Shown: positions 51,683 to 59,919 of the stretch, piece by piece
How positions within the stretch are numbered: position 1 is the first letter of the stretch
Layout of the letters: each line of letters opens with the position of its first letter
Assembly (NCBI GenBank): GCA_965603075.1
Contig: CBFDBO010000016.1
Span: 11,000-74,999 of the forward strand
Reading direction: 5' to 3'
Length of the DNA stretch: 64,000 nt
Source: JABJOR01 sp965603075
GTDB lineage: Bacteria; Pseudomonadota; Alphaproteobacteria; Rhodospirillales; Casp-alpha2
Made by a program: the position numbers and the translations under genes
The notes under the pieces: model-generated
What the model saw: only the letters and a program-made list of their open reading frames with translations
Told to the model about the DNA's origin: nothing
Database searches by the model: none

Positions 51683-52453
51683 ATGCTCGCCATTATTTCT
51701 CCCGCTAAAAAACTGAATGTTTCCGAAGTTTCTCGTGATTTGCCACAAAGTGAACCTATGTTTGCTAAAAATATCCGTGAGCTGATGGCAACAACCCGTG
51801 AATTGAGCCGGGGTGATATCAAAAATTTGATGCATATTAGCGACACTTTGGTTGAGCTGAACTATGGTCGCTATCAAGACTTCACAAAAAAATCTTCAAA
51901 AGCCAGTGCTAAACAGGCCATAATGACCTTTGCAGGGGACACCTATGTCGGTTTGCAAGCGGATACCTTTGATGATGATGATATGGCGTTTGCACAAGAT
52001 CATTTGCGCATTCTGTCCGGGCTTTATGGCCTTTTGCGACCCTTAGATATGATACAGGCTTACCGCCTTGAAATGGGGATTCGCTTGAAAACCGAGGGTC
52101 AAAGCGATCTATACGGTTTTTGGGGGGATAAATTGGGTAAAATGCTGGATAAAGAAGTGGCATCCCATAAGGCCCCGGTATTGGTCAATTTAGCGTCGGT
52201 TGAGTATTTCAAAGCGACCCAGCCCAAAACCCGCAAGGCGCGTATTGTGACCCCGGTCTTTAAAGAAGAAAAAGAGGGTGTAGCCAAGGTAATCGGCATT
52301 TTTGCCAAGCAAGCACGGGGCTCTATGGCACGGTATATTATCCGTAATCGTTTGGAAAATCTGGATGATTTGAAATCATTTGATACGGGGGACTATCAAT
52401 ACCAGCCCCATGCGTCGGATGATGAAACATGGGTATTTACCAGAAAATCATAA
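51683..52453 (+). CDS. yaaA: Peroxide stress protein YaaA (DUF328/UPF0246)
   Basis: A 256-residue protein beginning MLAIISPAKKLNV, with LYGLLRPLDMIQAYRLEMG and a C-terminal ARGSMARYIIRNRL, the markers of the YaaA family. In E. coli YaaA lowers free iron and limits damage under hydrogen peroxide, and it binds DNA with a helix-hairpin-helix fold. GAGG about nine bases before the ATG supports the start. No OxyR-type gene is close by. Confidence 0.94.
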   Translation: MLAIISPAKKLNVSEVSRDLPQSEPMFAKNIRELMATTRELSRGDIKNLMHISDTLVELNYGRYQDFTKKSSKASAKQAIMTFAGDTYVGLQADTFDDDDMAFAQDHLRILSGLYGLLRPLDMIQAYRLEMGIRLKTEGQSDLYGFWGDKLGKMLDKEVASHKAPVLVNLASVEYFKATQPKTRKARIVTPVFKEEKEGVAKVIGIFAKQARGSMARYIIRNRLENLDDLKSFDTGDYQYQPHASDDETWVFTRKS

Positions 52454-52516
52454 GCGCGTACTTGCAGTAACCGTCCGGTAATCTCATAATAGACTCAAAC
52501 ATAAAGCGAGGATGTT

Positions 52517-54124
52517 ATGGCAAGAAAACCAAAAATCGTTCCGCGTAAAAAGCCGAAGATCATCAGTGCGGCAAAGCCGGTCACAGATACTGTGGTAGAT
52601 ACCGTCACAGATACTGTGAATACTGCGACAGAACCTGTTGTCGAACAGGGGGCGGAGGTCGTAGAGCAACCCGTTACAGAAACCCCGACACCCGCACCCA
52701 CACCCACACCGACAGCCCCTAACGCCCCCCCAGTTGTTATGACGCGCGAGCGTGAAGCCGCCCAAGTTTTTGCCTATGCCACGAACCTGCATACTCAAGG
52801 TGATTTTGCCGGCGCGGAGCGGGCTTACGCCCGGGCGATTAATTTGGCACCGGACAATCCCGATATTTATAATAACATGGGGATCTGCTTGCGCGCCCAA
52901 GGGAAATTGGCGGCGGCGATTACGTGTTATCGGCGGTCGCTGGTTCTACGGGCGGAAAGTGCTGAGGTGTTCTCAAACCTTGGCAATGCCCAACGCGATT
53001 TGGCACAATATCACAGCGCCATAACAAGCTTTGCCCAAGCCCTTAAATTAAACCCGAAATCAAATCGTGCGCTGTTTAATATGGGGATGGCGTTACGCGA
53101 TGTGGGCGAGGTTGAACAAGCCATTCGGTGTTTGAAGAACATCGTTACCGAGAACCACCATGACATTGTTGCCCATTTGGAATTGGGCTATTGCCTGCTG
53201 ATGCGGGGTGATTTGGAATTGGGCTTTACGGCCCTTGAAATGCGCGTCGGGTTGCCCGGTGTTGTTGAACAGATGCCAACCAATAACGGCACGATCCTAC
53301 AGTGGGACGGACAGCCGCTCGGCGGTAAAACGGTTCTGATTTTTCAAGATGGCGGTTTGGGAGACTTAATTCAATTCGGTCGTTATATATCCCATGTCAA
53401 AGAACGCGGCGCGAATGTGTTGGTAGAATGTCATAAAAAGTCAGCCACATTAATGGCGTCAGTTCCCGGTGTTGATAAAATTTGCATCGCGGGCAACCAA
53501 CGACCGCATTATGATGTCTATGCCCCGATCACCAGCTTGCCGCATATTCTTGCTATTGGTAATCATACCTTGGTCGAACAGGTTCCTTATGTGAGCACCG
53601 ATGACGCTCAATCAGTTAAGCTACCGCCTGCTGGTGGTTTGCAACTCAGAACGGGATTGTGTTGGTCACCAGATGTTGTTCGTAAAAATGCGGAGGCTGT
53701 TGGCAATAACCGCGCGTGTCCGTTGGACGAACTTATGTCGCTTCTCGCCATCCCTGGAATCACGGCTTTCAGCTTGCAAGGCGGCGAACGGGCGGGGGAC
53801 GTGCAAACCATTTCAAGCCCCGCCTTGATGACGGATTTAAGCCCTCAGATAAACGACTTGTCGGATTTAGCCGATGCCATCAGCCAGCTTGATCTGGTCA
53901 TCTGTGTTGATAGTGTAACGGCCCATGTGGCGGGCGCGCTTGGTAAACCCACGTGGGTGTTATTACCGTTTGTGTCTGATTGGCGATGGCATCCGGTGGG
54001 CGAGACATCTATTTGGTATCCTGAAATGCGCCTGTTCCGTCAAAGCGAGGCGGGGGATTGGAGCGATGCCATTGAAGAACTTCGGACCGCTCTCTATAGC
54101 CGGACAACCAACCGGTTGAACTAG
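52517..54124 (+). CDS. TPR protein with C-terminal glycosyltransferase-like domain
   Basis: A 535-residue three-part protein. Residues 1-75 are low-complexity: a Lys/Arg-rich start, then repeated VTDTV-type units and a Thr/Pro tract. Residues about 77-210 form TPR repeats (AYARAINLAPDNPDIYNNMG and similar). The remainder resembles the GT9/heptosyltransferase-like fold found fused to TPRs in Rhodospirillales: LIFQDGGLGDLIQFGRY and DLVICVDSVTAHVAGALGKPTWVLL. Such proteins are candidates for glycosylating flagellin or envelope components. No signal peptide is present. AGGA precedes the ATG. Confidence 0.82.
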   Translation: MARKPKIVPRKKPKIISAAKPVTDTVVDTVTDTVNTATEPVVEQGAEVVEQPVTETPTPAPTPTPTAPNAPPVVMTREREAAQVFAYATNLHTQGDFAGAERAYARAINLAPDNPDIYNNMGICLRAQGKLAAAITCYRRSLVLRAESAEVFSNLGNAQRDLAQYHSAITSFAQALKLNPKSNRALFNMGMALRDVGEVEQAIRCLKNIVTENHHDIVAHLELGYCLLMRGDLELGFTALEMRVGLPGVVEQMPTNNGTILQWDGQPLGGKTVLIFQDGGLGDLIQFGRYISHVKERGANVLVECHKKSATLMASVPGVDKICIAGNQRPHYDVYAPITSLPHILAIGNHTLVEQVPYVSTDDAQSVKLPPAGGLQLRTGLCWSPDVVRKNAEAVGNNRACPLDELMSLLAIPGITAFSLQGGERAGDVQTISSPALMTDLSPQINDLSDLADAISQLDLVICVDSVTAHVAGALGKPTWVLLPFVSDWRWHPVGETSIWYPEMRLFRQSEAGDWSDAIEELRTALYSRTTNRLN

Positions 54125-54157
54125 GCGACCCGCTTCACAAATAAGTGTGTTGCCTGT

Positions 54158-54207
54158 TCTTTGCTTTATTGACATCAATAGATCTTTGCTTAATTGACAT
54201 CAATAGA
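54158..54207. repeat. 25-bp tandem duplication upstream of the hydrolase-OsmC gene
   Basis: Two adjacent 25-base units differing at one position (TCTTTGCTTTATTGAC... and TCTTTGCTTAATTGAC..., both ending ATCAATAGA). They fill most of the gap between the TPR-glycosyltransferase gene and the hydrolase-OsmC gene, about 35 bp before the latter's start. They may duplicate a promoter element or operator. Confidence 0.85.
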
Positions 54208-54243
54208 GCCTAACCAGCCAACCCCTATATGCAGGAGAGCTCC

Positions 54244-55494
54244 ATGAGCCAAAATTCCCAGCAAATTACATTCAACAGTGCAGAGGGAACCCCCTTGGCC
54301 GGGCGCCTGGATTTACCCGATCCCAGTAGCGGACCACCGAAAGCGTACGCTCTTTGGGCGCATTGTTTTAGCTGCACCAAGGACATCTTTGCCGCTGGTC
54401 GTGTATCAAAGGGATTGACCGACCACGGTATCGCTGTTCTGCGGTTTGATTTCACCGGACTGGGCAGCAGCGAAGGCGATTTTGGCAATACGAATTTTTC
54501 TTCCAATGTGGATGATCTTGTGGCCGCGGCGGATTTTTTACGCGCAAACTACGCAGCGCCTAAATTACTCATCGGGCATTCCTTAGGCGGTGCGGCGGTG
54601 CTGGCGGTGGTGGATCGTATCCCTGAAGCAGAAGCCGTCTGTACCATTGGCGCGCCCGCCGACCCCGCCCATGTGGCCCATCACTTTACCGAAGCACGCC
54701 CAGAGATTGAAGCAAAAGGCGAGGCCGAAGTTTTGTTGGCGGGGCGACCATTTTGCATCAAGAAACAATTCCTCGACGACATTGAAGGCCACAAGCTGGA
54801 AGCCACCATCGCCACGATGCGCAAAGCATTATTGATTTTTCATTCGCCCATTGATGCGACCGTGGGCGTGGATAATGCCGCGCGTATTTTTGCCGCTGCC
54901 AAACATCCCAAGAGCTTTGTATCCCTCGATGATGCAGATCATTTGTTAAGCCGAAAAGAAGATGCCCGTTATGTTGCCAATGTGATTGCCGCGTGGGCGG
55001 GACGGTATGTGACCCATGAAGGCGAAGAAGAAAAAGAAACGGCCCCCTTAACCCCCTTAACCGTGCAACCGGAAACGGTCGTGGTCGCGGAGACGGGCAA
55101 AGGCAAGTTTGCCAACGCGGTTTCAATTGGGGGGCGTCATTCATGGTTAGCCGACGAGCCGGAAAGTTATGGCGGCAGCGATACCGGACCGTCGCCGTAT
55201 GAGTATTTGCTTGCCGGGTTGGGGGCGTGTAAGTCCATGACCATGCGTATGTACGCCGAGCGTAAGGGCTTTGCTTTGGAGCGTGTCCAAGTGACCTTAA
55301 AGCATAATAAAGTCCACGCCACAGATTGCGAGAATTGCGAAACCAAAGACGGGCATATTGACCACATCGACGTGAATATTGAGATCGAAGGCGATTTAGA
55401 CGACGAAACCCGCGAAAAAATCATCAATATTGCCGAAAAGTGCCCGGTTCACCGGACCTTGCAATCGGAAGTGATTATTAAAAGCAATCACTGA
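54244..55494 (+). CDS. Alpha/beta hydrolase-OsmC fusion protein
   Basis: A 416-residue two-domain protein. The N-terminal alpha/beta hydrolase (about 1-255) has FSCTKDIF, FDFTGLGSSEGDF and the nucleophile elbow IGHSLGGAA (Ser113). The C-terminal OsmC/Ohr-like peroxiredoxin domain has the two reactive cysteines in GLGACKSMT and EKCPVHRTL. This fusion is a known bacterial architecture; the OsmC part reduces organic peroxides, and the hydrolase substrate is unknown. The ATG at 54244 follows AGGAG by six bases; the upstream in-frame ATG at 54229 would contain that ribosome site. Confidence 0.92.
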   Translation: MSQNSQQITFNSAEGTPLAGRLDLPDPSSGPPKAYALWAHCFSCTKDIFAAGRVSKGLTDHGIAVLRFDFTGLGSSEGDFGNTNFSSNVDDLVAAADFLRANYAAPKLLIGHSLGGAAVLAVVDRIPEAEAVCTIGAPADPAHVAHHFTEARPEIEAKGEAEVLLAGRPFCIKKQFLDDIEGHKLEATIATMRKALLIFHSPIDATVGVDNAARIFAAAKHPKSFVSLDDADHLLSRKEDARYVANVIAAWAGRYVTHEGEEEKETAPLTPLTVQPETVVVAETGKGKFANAVSIGGRHSWLADEPESYGGSDTGPSPYEYLLAGLGACKSMTMRMYAERKGFALERVQVTLKHNKVHATDCENCETKDGHIDHIDVNIEIEGDLDDETREKIINIAEKCPVHRTLQSEVIIKSNH

Positions 55495-55644
55495 GATTTC
55501 AAAAAAACACAAAAAATTAACATTAAATACGTTTTCGCTACCTTTTGTTTACTTATCAGCGCGTAAAATTATTAATCATACCTCAGAATCTCATAAAAAT
55601 CGGGGTTGATGGTTAATAACGCAAGTTAAGTTGTGGAGACGTGA

Positions 55645-57567
55645 GTGGCGATCGATAGCAAGAATTTTTCCAAAGGCGACGTGATCTTCCGCGAAGGTGA
55701 CGCGGGTAGTGATGTTTATCTTATCATTGAAGGTAAAGTCTCTTTGTCCAAAAACACCGCCCGTGGAAGCGTGGAAATTGAAGTGCTAGAAGCGGGGGCC
55801 AGCTTTGGCGAAACCGGCGTGATGAATGGCGGCAAGCGAACGTTAACCGCCGTGGCGGTAGGCTCGGTTCAATTACAAATAATGCTCGATGCCAACACAC
55901 TTGAGAATACGACCAACAACGCCGCGACAGATACAAATCATGCGGGCCTGAAACAAGAGCCCCCAAAACAAATCGGCAGCCCCCCCCACCAGAGTTGGTG
56001 GTCACGGTTATTACACCCCGGCGGAACTAATTCCAGTGATATTGAAGTGCGCATCGTTTTGTTCTCGGGCGAGGGCGGCACCACACAAGCCAAAAAAATT
56101 CAATCCGCATTGCAACATTGCGCCGGAATAAAGGCCAAGCTGGTGTCACGCGAAGGGCCGTTCATACAAAAAAATGGCATCTCTAAGAACAATATTGGGG
56201 TGTGCGTCGGGGCCGCGCGAAAAATTTTAAAAAACACCGGTGGCGATATTTTAATTTGGGGCGAAATTCCGTCTTTCGTTCAACCGGACAATCAATCCTC
56301 TGCGATGAAAAAAGCATTGAGCACGGACCCAACCATGCATCTGCACTTTATATCCGCCGTCGCCAACAACGAAGATTTTGCCGGGTCCTATAACGGATAT
56401 GATGTTTTACCGTTGCCGCTTGATTTGGATGAAGGTTGGACGTCCATGCTTTATGGTGTGGTGCTATCGGCGATGTCGCCCTCTAGTGTGGCAAAATTAA
56501 ACAATATCAACCAACACATTGAACAAGCCATCGAACAAGGCGCCATTCCGGCGCAATCCCCACCGCAAAGTTTCTCCGCCGTTGAACGGGCCAACTTATT
56601 AGTGTGTCTCGCCAACAGCATCGTGGTGGTTGCCAGACGCATGAACGAAAGCGATTTATTGGGATTTGCCGCCGATACTTATTCTCGCGCCCTAGAGCTT
56701 ATCACCTTTGAAGACCATCCTGTTGTCTGGGGCATGGCCCATAAACAACGCGGCAGCGTGCAAATGATGATTGCCGAACGGTTGGGCGATCCATCGGCTT
56801 TAAACGAAGCACAGAATTCTTTAGAGACCGCCGTTGATACAATTCCAAGGCGACTATTACCCCGCGAATGGGCAGCGGCGCAAAACAAATTGGGATTGGT
56901 ATATTATAAATTGGATTACGCCGATCCGTCATCGGATTTATCGCGTTTGAATTTGGCAATCACAGCTTTCCAAGCCGCCATACAGGTCTATTCCCGTGTG
57001 GATGTGCCCCAACGCTGGGCCGATGTGATGAACAATTTCGCGCAAGCCGCTCAGGTCATGGGCCAGCAATCCATGGATCCGGAAATGTTACAAAAAGCGG
57101 TCTCTGCCTGTCGCAGTGCTTTGGAAGTCCGGTCTCGCACCGGAACACCTATGTTATGGGCCGCCAGCCAAAATACGTTGGGGTCGGCATTGTTTCTACT
57201 TGGTAAACATGTGGAACGGATCGATCACTTAGAGGCCTCCATGGACGCGTTCCATGCGGCCTACACAATCTACGCTGCGCGTGACGCCAGAAAAATGATG
57301 CACGTTATCTCGCGCAATCTTGAGCGGGTTCGGGTGTTATTGGCGGAACTCAGAGCCGATAATGTGGGTCATGTGCAATGGTTTGAAGAAACAGAATCCC
57401 AAGAAATATCCATCGCCAACATTGAAAAATCTCGTGAGGAATCCCAGTGGTGGAAAGACAACGTTGTCGATGGCGGCGCGAATAATCACGCCAATCAAGA
57501 ATACCACCACCCCGCCGCCACTATGGATCGGGATGGTTTCAAAAAAACATCCAACGCCGCAGAATAA
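55645..57567 (+). CDS. Cyclic-nucleotide-binding domain protein with C-terminal TPRs
   Basis: A 640-residue soluble protein. Residues 6-90 form a CRP-type cyclic-nucleotide-binding domain (FSKGDVIFREGDAGSDVYLI, GASFGETGVM), but no helix-turn-helix follows. After a Gln/Pro/Ser linker comes an alpha/beta region (VRIVLFSGEGGTTQAKKI; GAARKILKNTGGDILIWGE) of unrecognised family. The C-terminal half is a TPR array (AYSRALEL, LGLVYYKLDYADP, CRSALEVR). The start is GTG with GGAG six bases upstream. It may be a second-messenger-responsive scaffold. The function is unknown and no operon partner is seen. Confidence 0.78.
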   Translation: MAIDSKNFSKGDVIFREGDAGSDVYLIIEGKVSLSKNTARGSVEIEVLEAGASFGETGVMNGGKRTLTAVAVGSVQLQIMLDANTLENTTNNAATDTNHAGLKQEPPKQIGSPPHQSWWSRLLHPGGTNSSDIEVRIVLFSGEGGTTQAKKIQSALQHCAGIKAKLVSREGPFIQKNGISKNNIGVCVGAARKILKNTGGDILIWGEIPSFVQPDNQSSAMKKALSTDPTMHLHFISAVANNEDFAGSYNGYDVLPLPLDLDEGWTSMLYGVVLSAMSPSSVAKLNNINQHIEQAIEQGAIPAQSPPQSFSAVERANLLVCLANSIVVVARRMNESDLLGFAADTYSRALELITFEDHPVVWGMAHKQRGSVQMMIAERLGDPSALNEAQNSLETAVDTIPRRLLPREWAAAQNKLGLVYYKLDYADPSSDLSRLNLAITAFQAAIQVYSRVDVPQRWADVMNNFAQAAQVMGQQSMDPEMLQKAVSACRSALEVRSRTGTPMLWAASQNTLGSALFLLGKHVERIDHLEASMDAFHAAYTIYAARDARKMMHVISRNLERVRVLLAELRADNVGHVQWFEETESQEISIANIEKSREESQWWKDNVVDGGANNHANQEYHHPAATMDRDGFKKTSNAAE

Positions 57568-57665
57568 AGCCACGGGTTCAAATTATATAATTTTAAAAAA
57601 TACTATAATTGTGTTCAGCCCTAATGCTTCATCCCCGGTTTCTGCATAATATTTATCGTAAATTA

Positions 57666-58073
57666 TTAATAAAAACCACACATGGCTTTCCCACATTCTT
57701 CAATGTAGGATTTTGCTAAGTATCCAGCATGGTATTGCAGATAAGCAACTATTATGATTCCCAAATTAATGAAGAGTATTGAAGGAACCCACCGACGAAG
57801 TAAAAACCGAGAAAGGAATAGACAGAAAAGAAACGGTATTAATGCTAATAAATCTTCGCCCTGAGTTATCGCTATATTTTCTTCCAGCCCCATTGAATGA
57901 TGTAATCCACTATCGGATAGAAGAAAAATATAGTAAAAACGACCAACTAAAAGAAAATATGAAGAGCATATTAGCGCACCCCACCCAATAACTTTTCTAA
58001 TTATCTCAATCTTACTTAAGACCTTCGCCCTTAAGGAATTTGGCAAGCTCCCGTCTTCTATTTCTTCCTTCAT
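57666..58073 (-). CDS. Small three-helix membrane protein, candidate immunity protein
   Basis: A protein of about 135 residues with three hydrophobic helices (WGALICSSYFLLVGRFYYIF, LLALIPFLFCLFLSRFLL, ILFINLGIIIVAYLQY) and a short charged N-terminus. I recognise no family. The start is uncertain: ATGs at 58106, 58088 and 58073 are in frame. The last has AGGA seven bases upstream. Any of them lies inside the 3' end of the lipase-like gene, giving an overlap of 62-95 bp and implying coupled translation. The gene is AT-rich like the C-terminal part of that gene. Position, size and membrane location fit an immunity protein for a membrane-acting toxin; this is inference. Confidence 0.65.
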   Translation of the reverse strand: MKEEIEDGSLPNSLRAKVLSKIEIIRKVIGWGALICSSYFLLVGRFYYIFLLSDSGLHHSMGLEENIAITQGEDLLALIPFLFCLFLSRFLLRRWVPSILFINLGIIIVAYLQYHAGYLAKSYIEECGKAMCGFY

Positions 58074-59823
58074 CTCCGGATCCTGCATAATAAAAATGCC
58101 CTTCATTCGTTTGTTTCAGTTGTTGATTTTGAAGCTCAGGAACTGATTTTATGATTTCGAGATCACTCATCCCAGCATATAAAGGATCACCTTGATCCTT
58201 CAAATTTAAGATTCTTATATTCTTTATGTTAGGATTTTTTTGCAACTCATCCAAGAACCCTTTTTCAATTGGGGTTCCTATTAGTACAAGATTATCAACC
58301 GTTCCACCGAGCTTCGCATAATCAATTGCCGCTTGTGATGCTTCTACACCGCCGTAAGAATATCCTACAAGATTGAATTGTTTTCCTTCTTCTTTGAAGG
58401 ATGAAAAATCACTCATATTATCATTCTCGTCATTACTGAAAGGGACTGATAATGCATCTATTATAGAATTACTAGATGACCAAATATTTGGATTTGCGGC
58501 CCTAACATTTTCAATTCCTAACTCCGTAAAAGCATCAACCATATCTTTTATATAGTCGCCATCCATTCCAGCCCCACCAAAGAATGTCGTTCCTTTGAGT
58601 TCACGATACACTAAAGTATTTACCGGTTTTGATAGTTGGTTGTCTTCTTCAATCAGTTTCTTTTGTAATTCTATTGGATGTCCCCAATTCCATTCATTTA
58701 CATCTTCGCTATTAACCTTCTTAACAATCCCCTTTGGCGTATAGGTGCCTCCAAAATAGTTTTCTTTTAGTTTTCGTAAATCTGTAGGACTGCTTGTATC
58801 AGTAGGTTCTCCAGAAAGAGCTTTTATCGAAGCTAGTTTCATCTTCTCCCCTGCAATACGGGACCGGCCATATTCAAACCTATCTTTAGCTAACTTTTCA
58901 GCCTCCGCTTTTCTTTTAGCTTCAGTGGTTTTTGCAATCACCTGATTACGGGCGGCATCTTCGGCTTCTTGCTTTTCATTTTGTTGGGTTAGACGAAGTC
59001 GTCTTTGTTCGGCGAGCCTTGCTTCTTTTGCTGTTTTGGCATCCGCTGCGTCTTGTTGTCTTACGGCTAACTCCGCGGCCCCATCACTACCGTCACCGAG
59101 TAAACTTCTTGTGCCACTCGATCCGGTCTCTTCGCCGAGTAAATTAAATCGGGCTTTGTTGCGTCCTCTCGGCTTGAAGGTTGATTTTGGGGCTGTCTCG
59201 TCTGGTTCGGTATCTGACTTTTTTTCGTTTTTTTGTGCGGCACGTCGTTCGGTCAATTCAGCAATTCCATTTCCCCGACCTCCTCTCACGGGTTTATCAG
59301 AGGAACCATCCAGCTTGTCCCCTTTACCATCATCGACGTTCTTCTCGGTCAGCTCCCCTCCGGGGCGACCAAAACGGGGTGGTCTAAATTCTAATAGTCC
59401 TGTATTTGGATTACGGGTGCCAGAGCCGCCGTGGTCTTTCAACAACCGGGCTTCTTCGGGAGTGATATGGGCCAGTATCGTGTCACCGCCGCGCCCCATG
59501 TTTTGTAGTAGCTGCGCTACCTGCATTAGGTTGGTTTGAGAACCGCCTTGTTGTTGGACTTGATCCATGACTTGGCTGTGCATGGCAATGGCGCGCTTCG
59601 GGGATCGTTCGGACAGTTGTTCCAAGAAGTCATGGTATTCATCGAGGGCTTTGTTAAAGTTTGTGGCACCCGGTTTACACAAACCCTCGGCGTAAAGTTC
59701 TGGATACAGGCCACAATCGGACCGCTTGAGCAAGGAGTGTACCTGTCGTTGATTGGAGCTGTAGTAATCGCCAAGGATGGTAGGGGCGGGGCGGAAGGCC
59801 ACATAGATGTGTTCATTCGTCAT
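58012..59823 (-). CDS. Chimeric protein with lipase-like C-terminus, candidate polymorphic toxin
   Basis: A 603-residue protein in four parts. Residues 1-150 include ITPEEARLLKDHGGSGTRNP, a motif I associate with phage virion-associated proteins. Residues 150-255 are a Gly/Lys/Asp-rich linker with repeated ELTE and AEL units. Residues 256-335 are a charged, probably coiled-coil Ala/Lys/Glu/Arg stretch. Residues 336-603 form an alpha/beta-hydrolase-like domain with FFGGAGMDGDY (oxyanion region), the nucleophile elbow GYSYGG (Ser489), an acid in KDQGDPLYAG (D543 or D546) and His576 in NEGHFYYAG. No signal peptide is seen. The C-terminal part is much more AT-rich than the N-terminal part, as expected if a toxin tip was exchanged. 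AAAGGA precedes the ATG. Confidence 0.7.
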   Translation of the reverse strand: MTNEHIYVAFRPAPTILGDYYSSNQRQVHSLLKRSDCGLYPELYAEGLCKPGATNFNKALDEYHDFLEQLSERSPKRAIAMHSQVMDQVQQQGGSQTNLMQVAQLLQNMGRGGDTILAHITPEEARLLKDHGGSGTRNPNTGLLEFRPPRFGRPGGELTEKNVDDGKGDKLDGSSDKPVRGGRGNGIAELTERRAAQKNEKKSDTEPDETAPKSTFKPRGRNKARFNLLGEETGSSGTRSLLGDGSDGAAELAVRQQDAADAKTAKEARLAEQRRLRLTQQNEKQEAEDAARNQVIAKTTEAKRKAEAEKLAKDRFEYGRSRIAGEKMKLASIKALSGEPTDTSSPTDLRKLKENYFGGTYTPKGIVKKVNSEDVNEWNWGHPIELQKKLIEEDNQLSKPVNTLVYRELKGTTFFGGAGMDGDYIKDMVDAFTELGIENVRAANPNIWSSSNSIIDALSVPFSNDENDNMSDFSSFKEEGKQFNLVGYSYGGVEASQAAIDYAKLGGTVDNLVLIGTPIEKGFLDELQKNPNIKNIRILNLKDQGDPLYAGMSDLEIIKSVPELQNQQLKQTNEGHFYYAGSGDEGRNRRRELAKFLKGEGLK

Positions 59824-59848
59824 CGTTATTTCCTTTCATGGGTTAACC

Positions 59849-59881
59849 AAAAAAAACCCGCCCCCGAATAGTTGGAGGCGG
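59849..59881 (-). terminator. Terminator-like hairpin in the leader of the lipase-like gene
   Basis: On the minus strand, CCGCCTCC pairs with GGGGGCGG (one T-G wobble) around an 8-base loop and is followed by eight Ts. It lies 26 bp before the start codon of the downstream gene, so any transcript of that gene starting upstream must cross it. It may be an attenuator or the leftover terminator of a lost gene. Confidence 0.8.
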
Positions 59882-59919
59882 TGTGATGTGTTCAGATTGT
59901 GAGTATAAAAATTATGAGT

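Noticed and set aside
57779..57991. 70-residue plus-strand ORF downstream of the cyclic-nucleotide-binding protein gene
   Set aside because: It is antisense to the small membrane protein gene, which has three clean hydrophobic helices and a meaningful position. The plus-strand product has no recognisable features.
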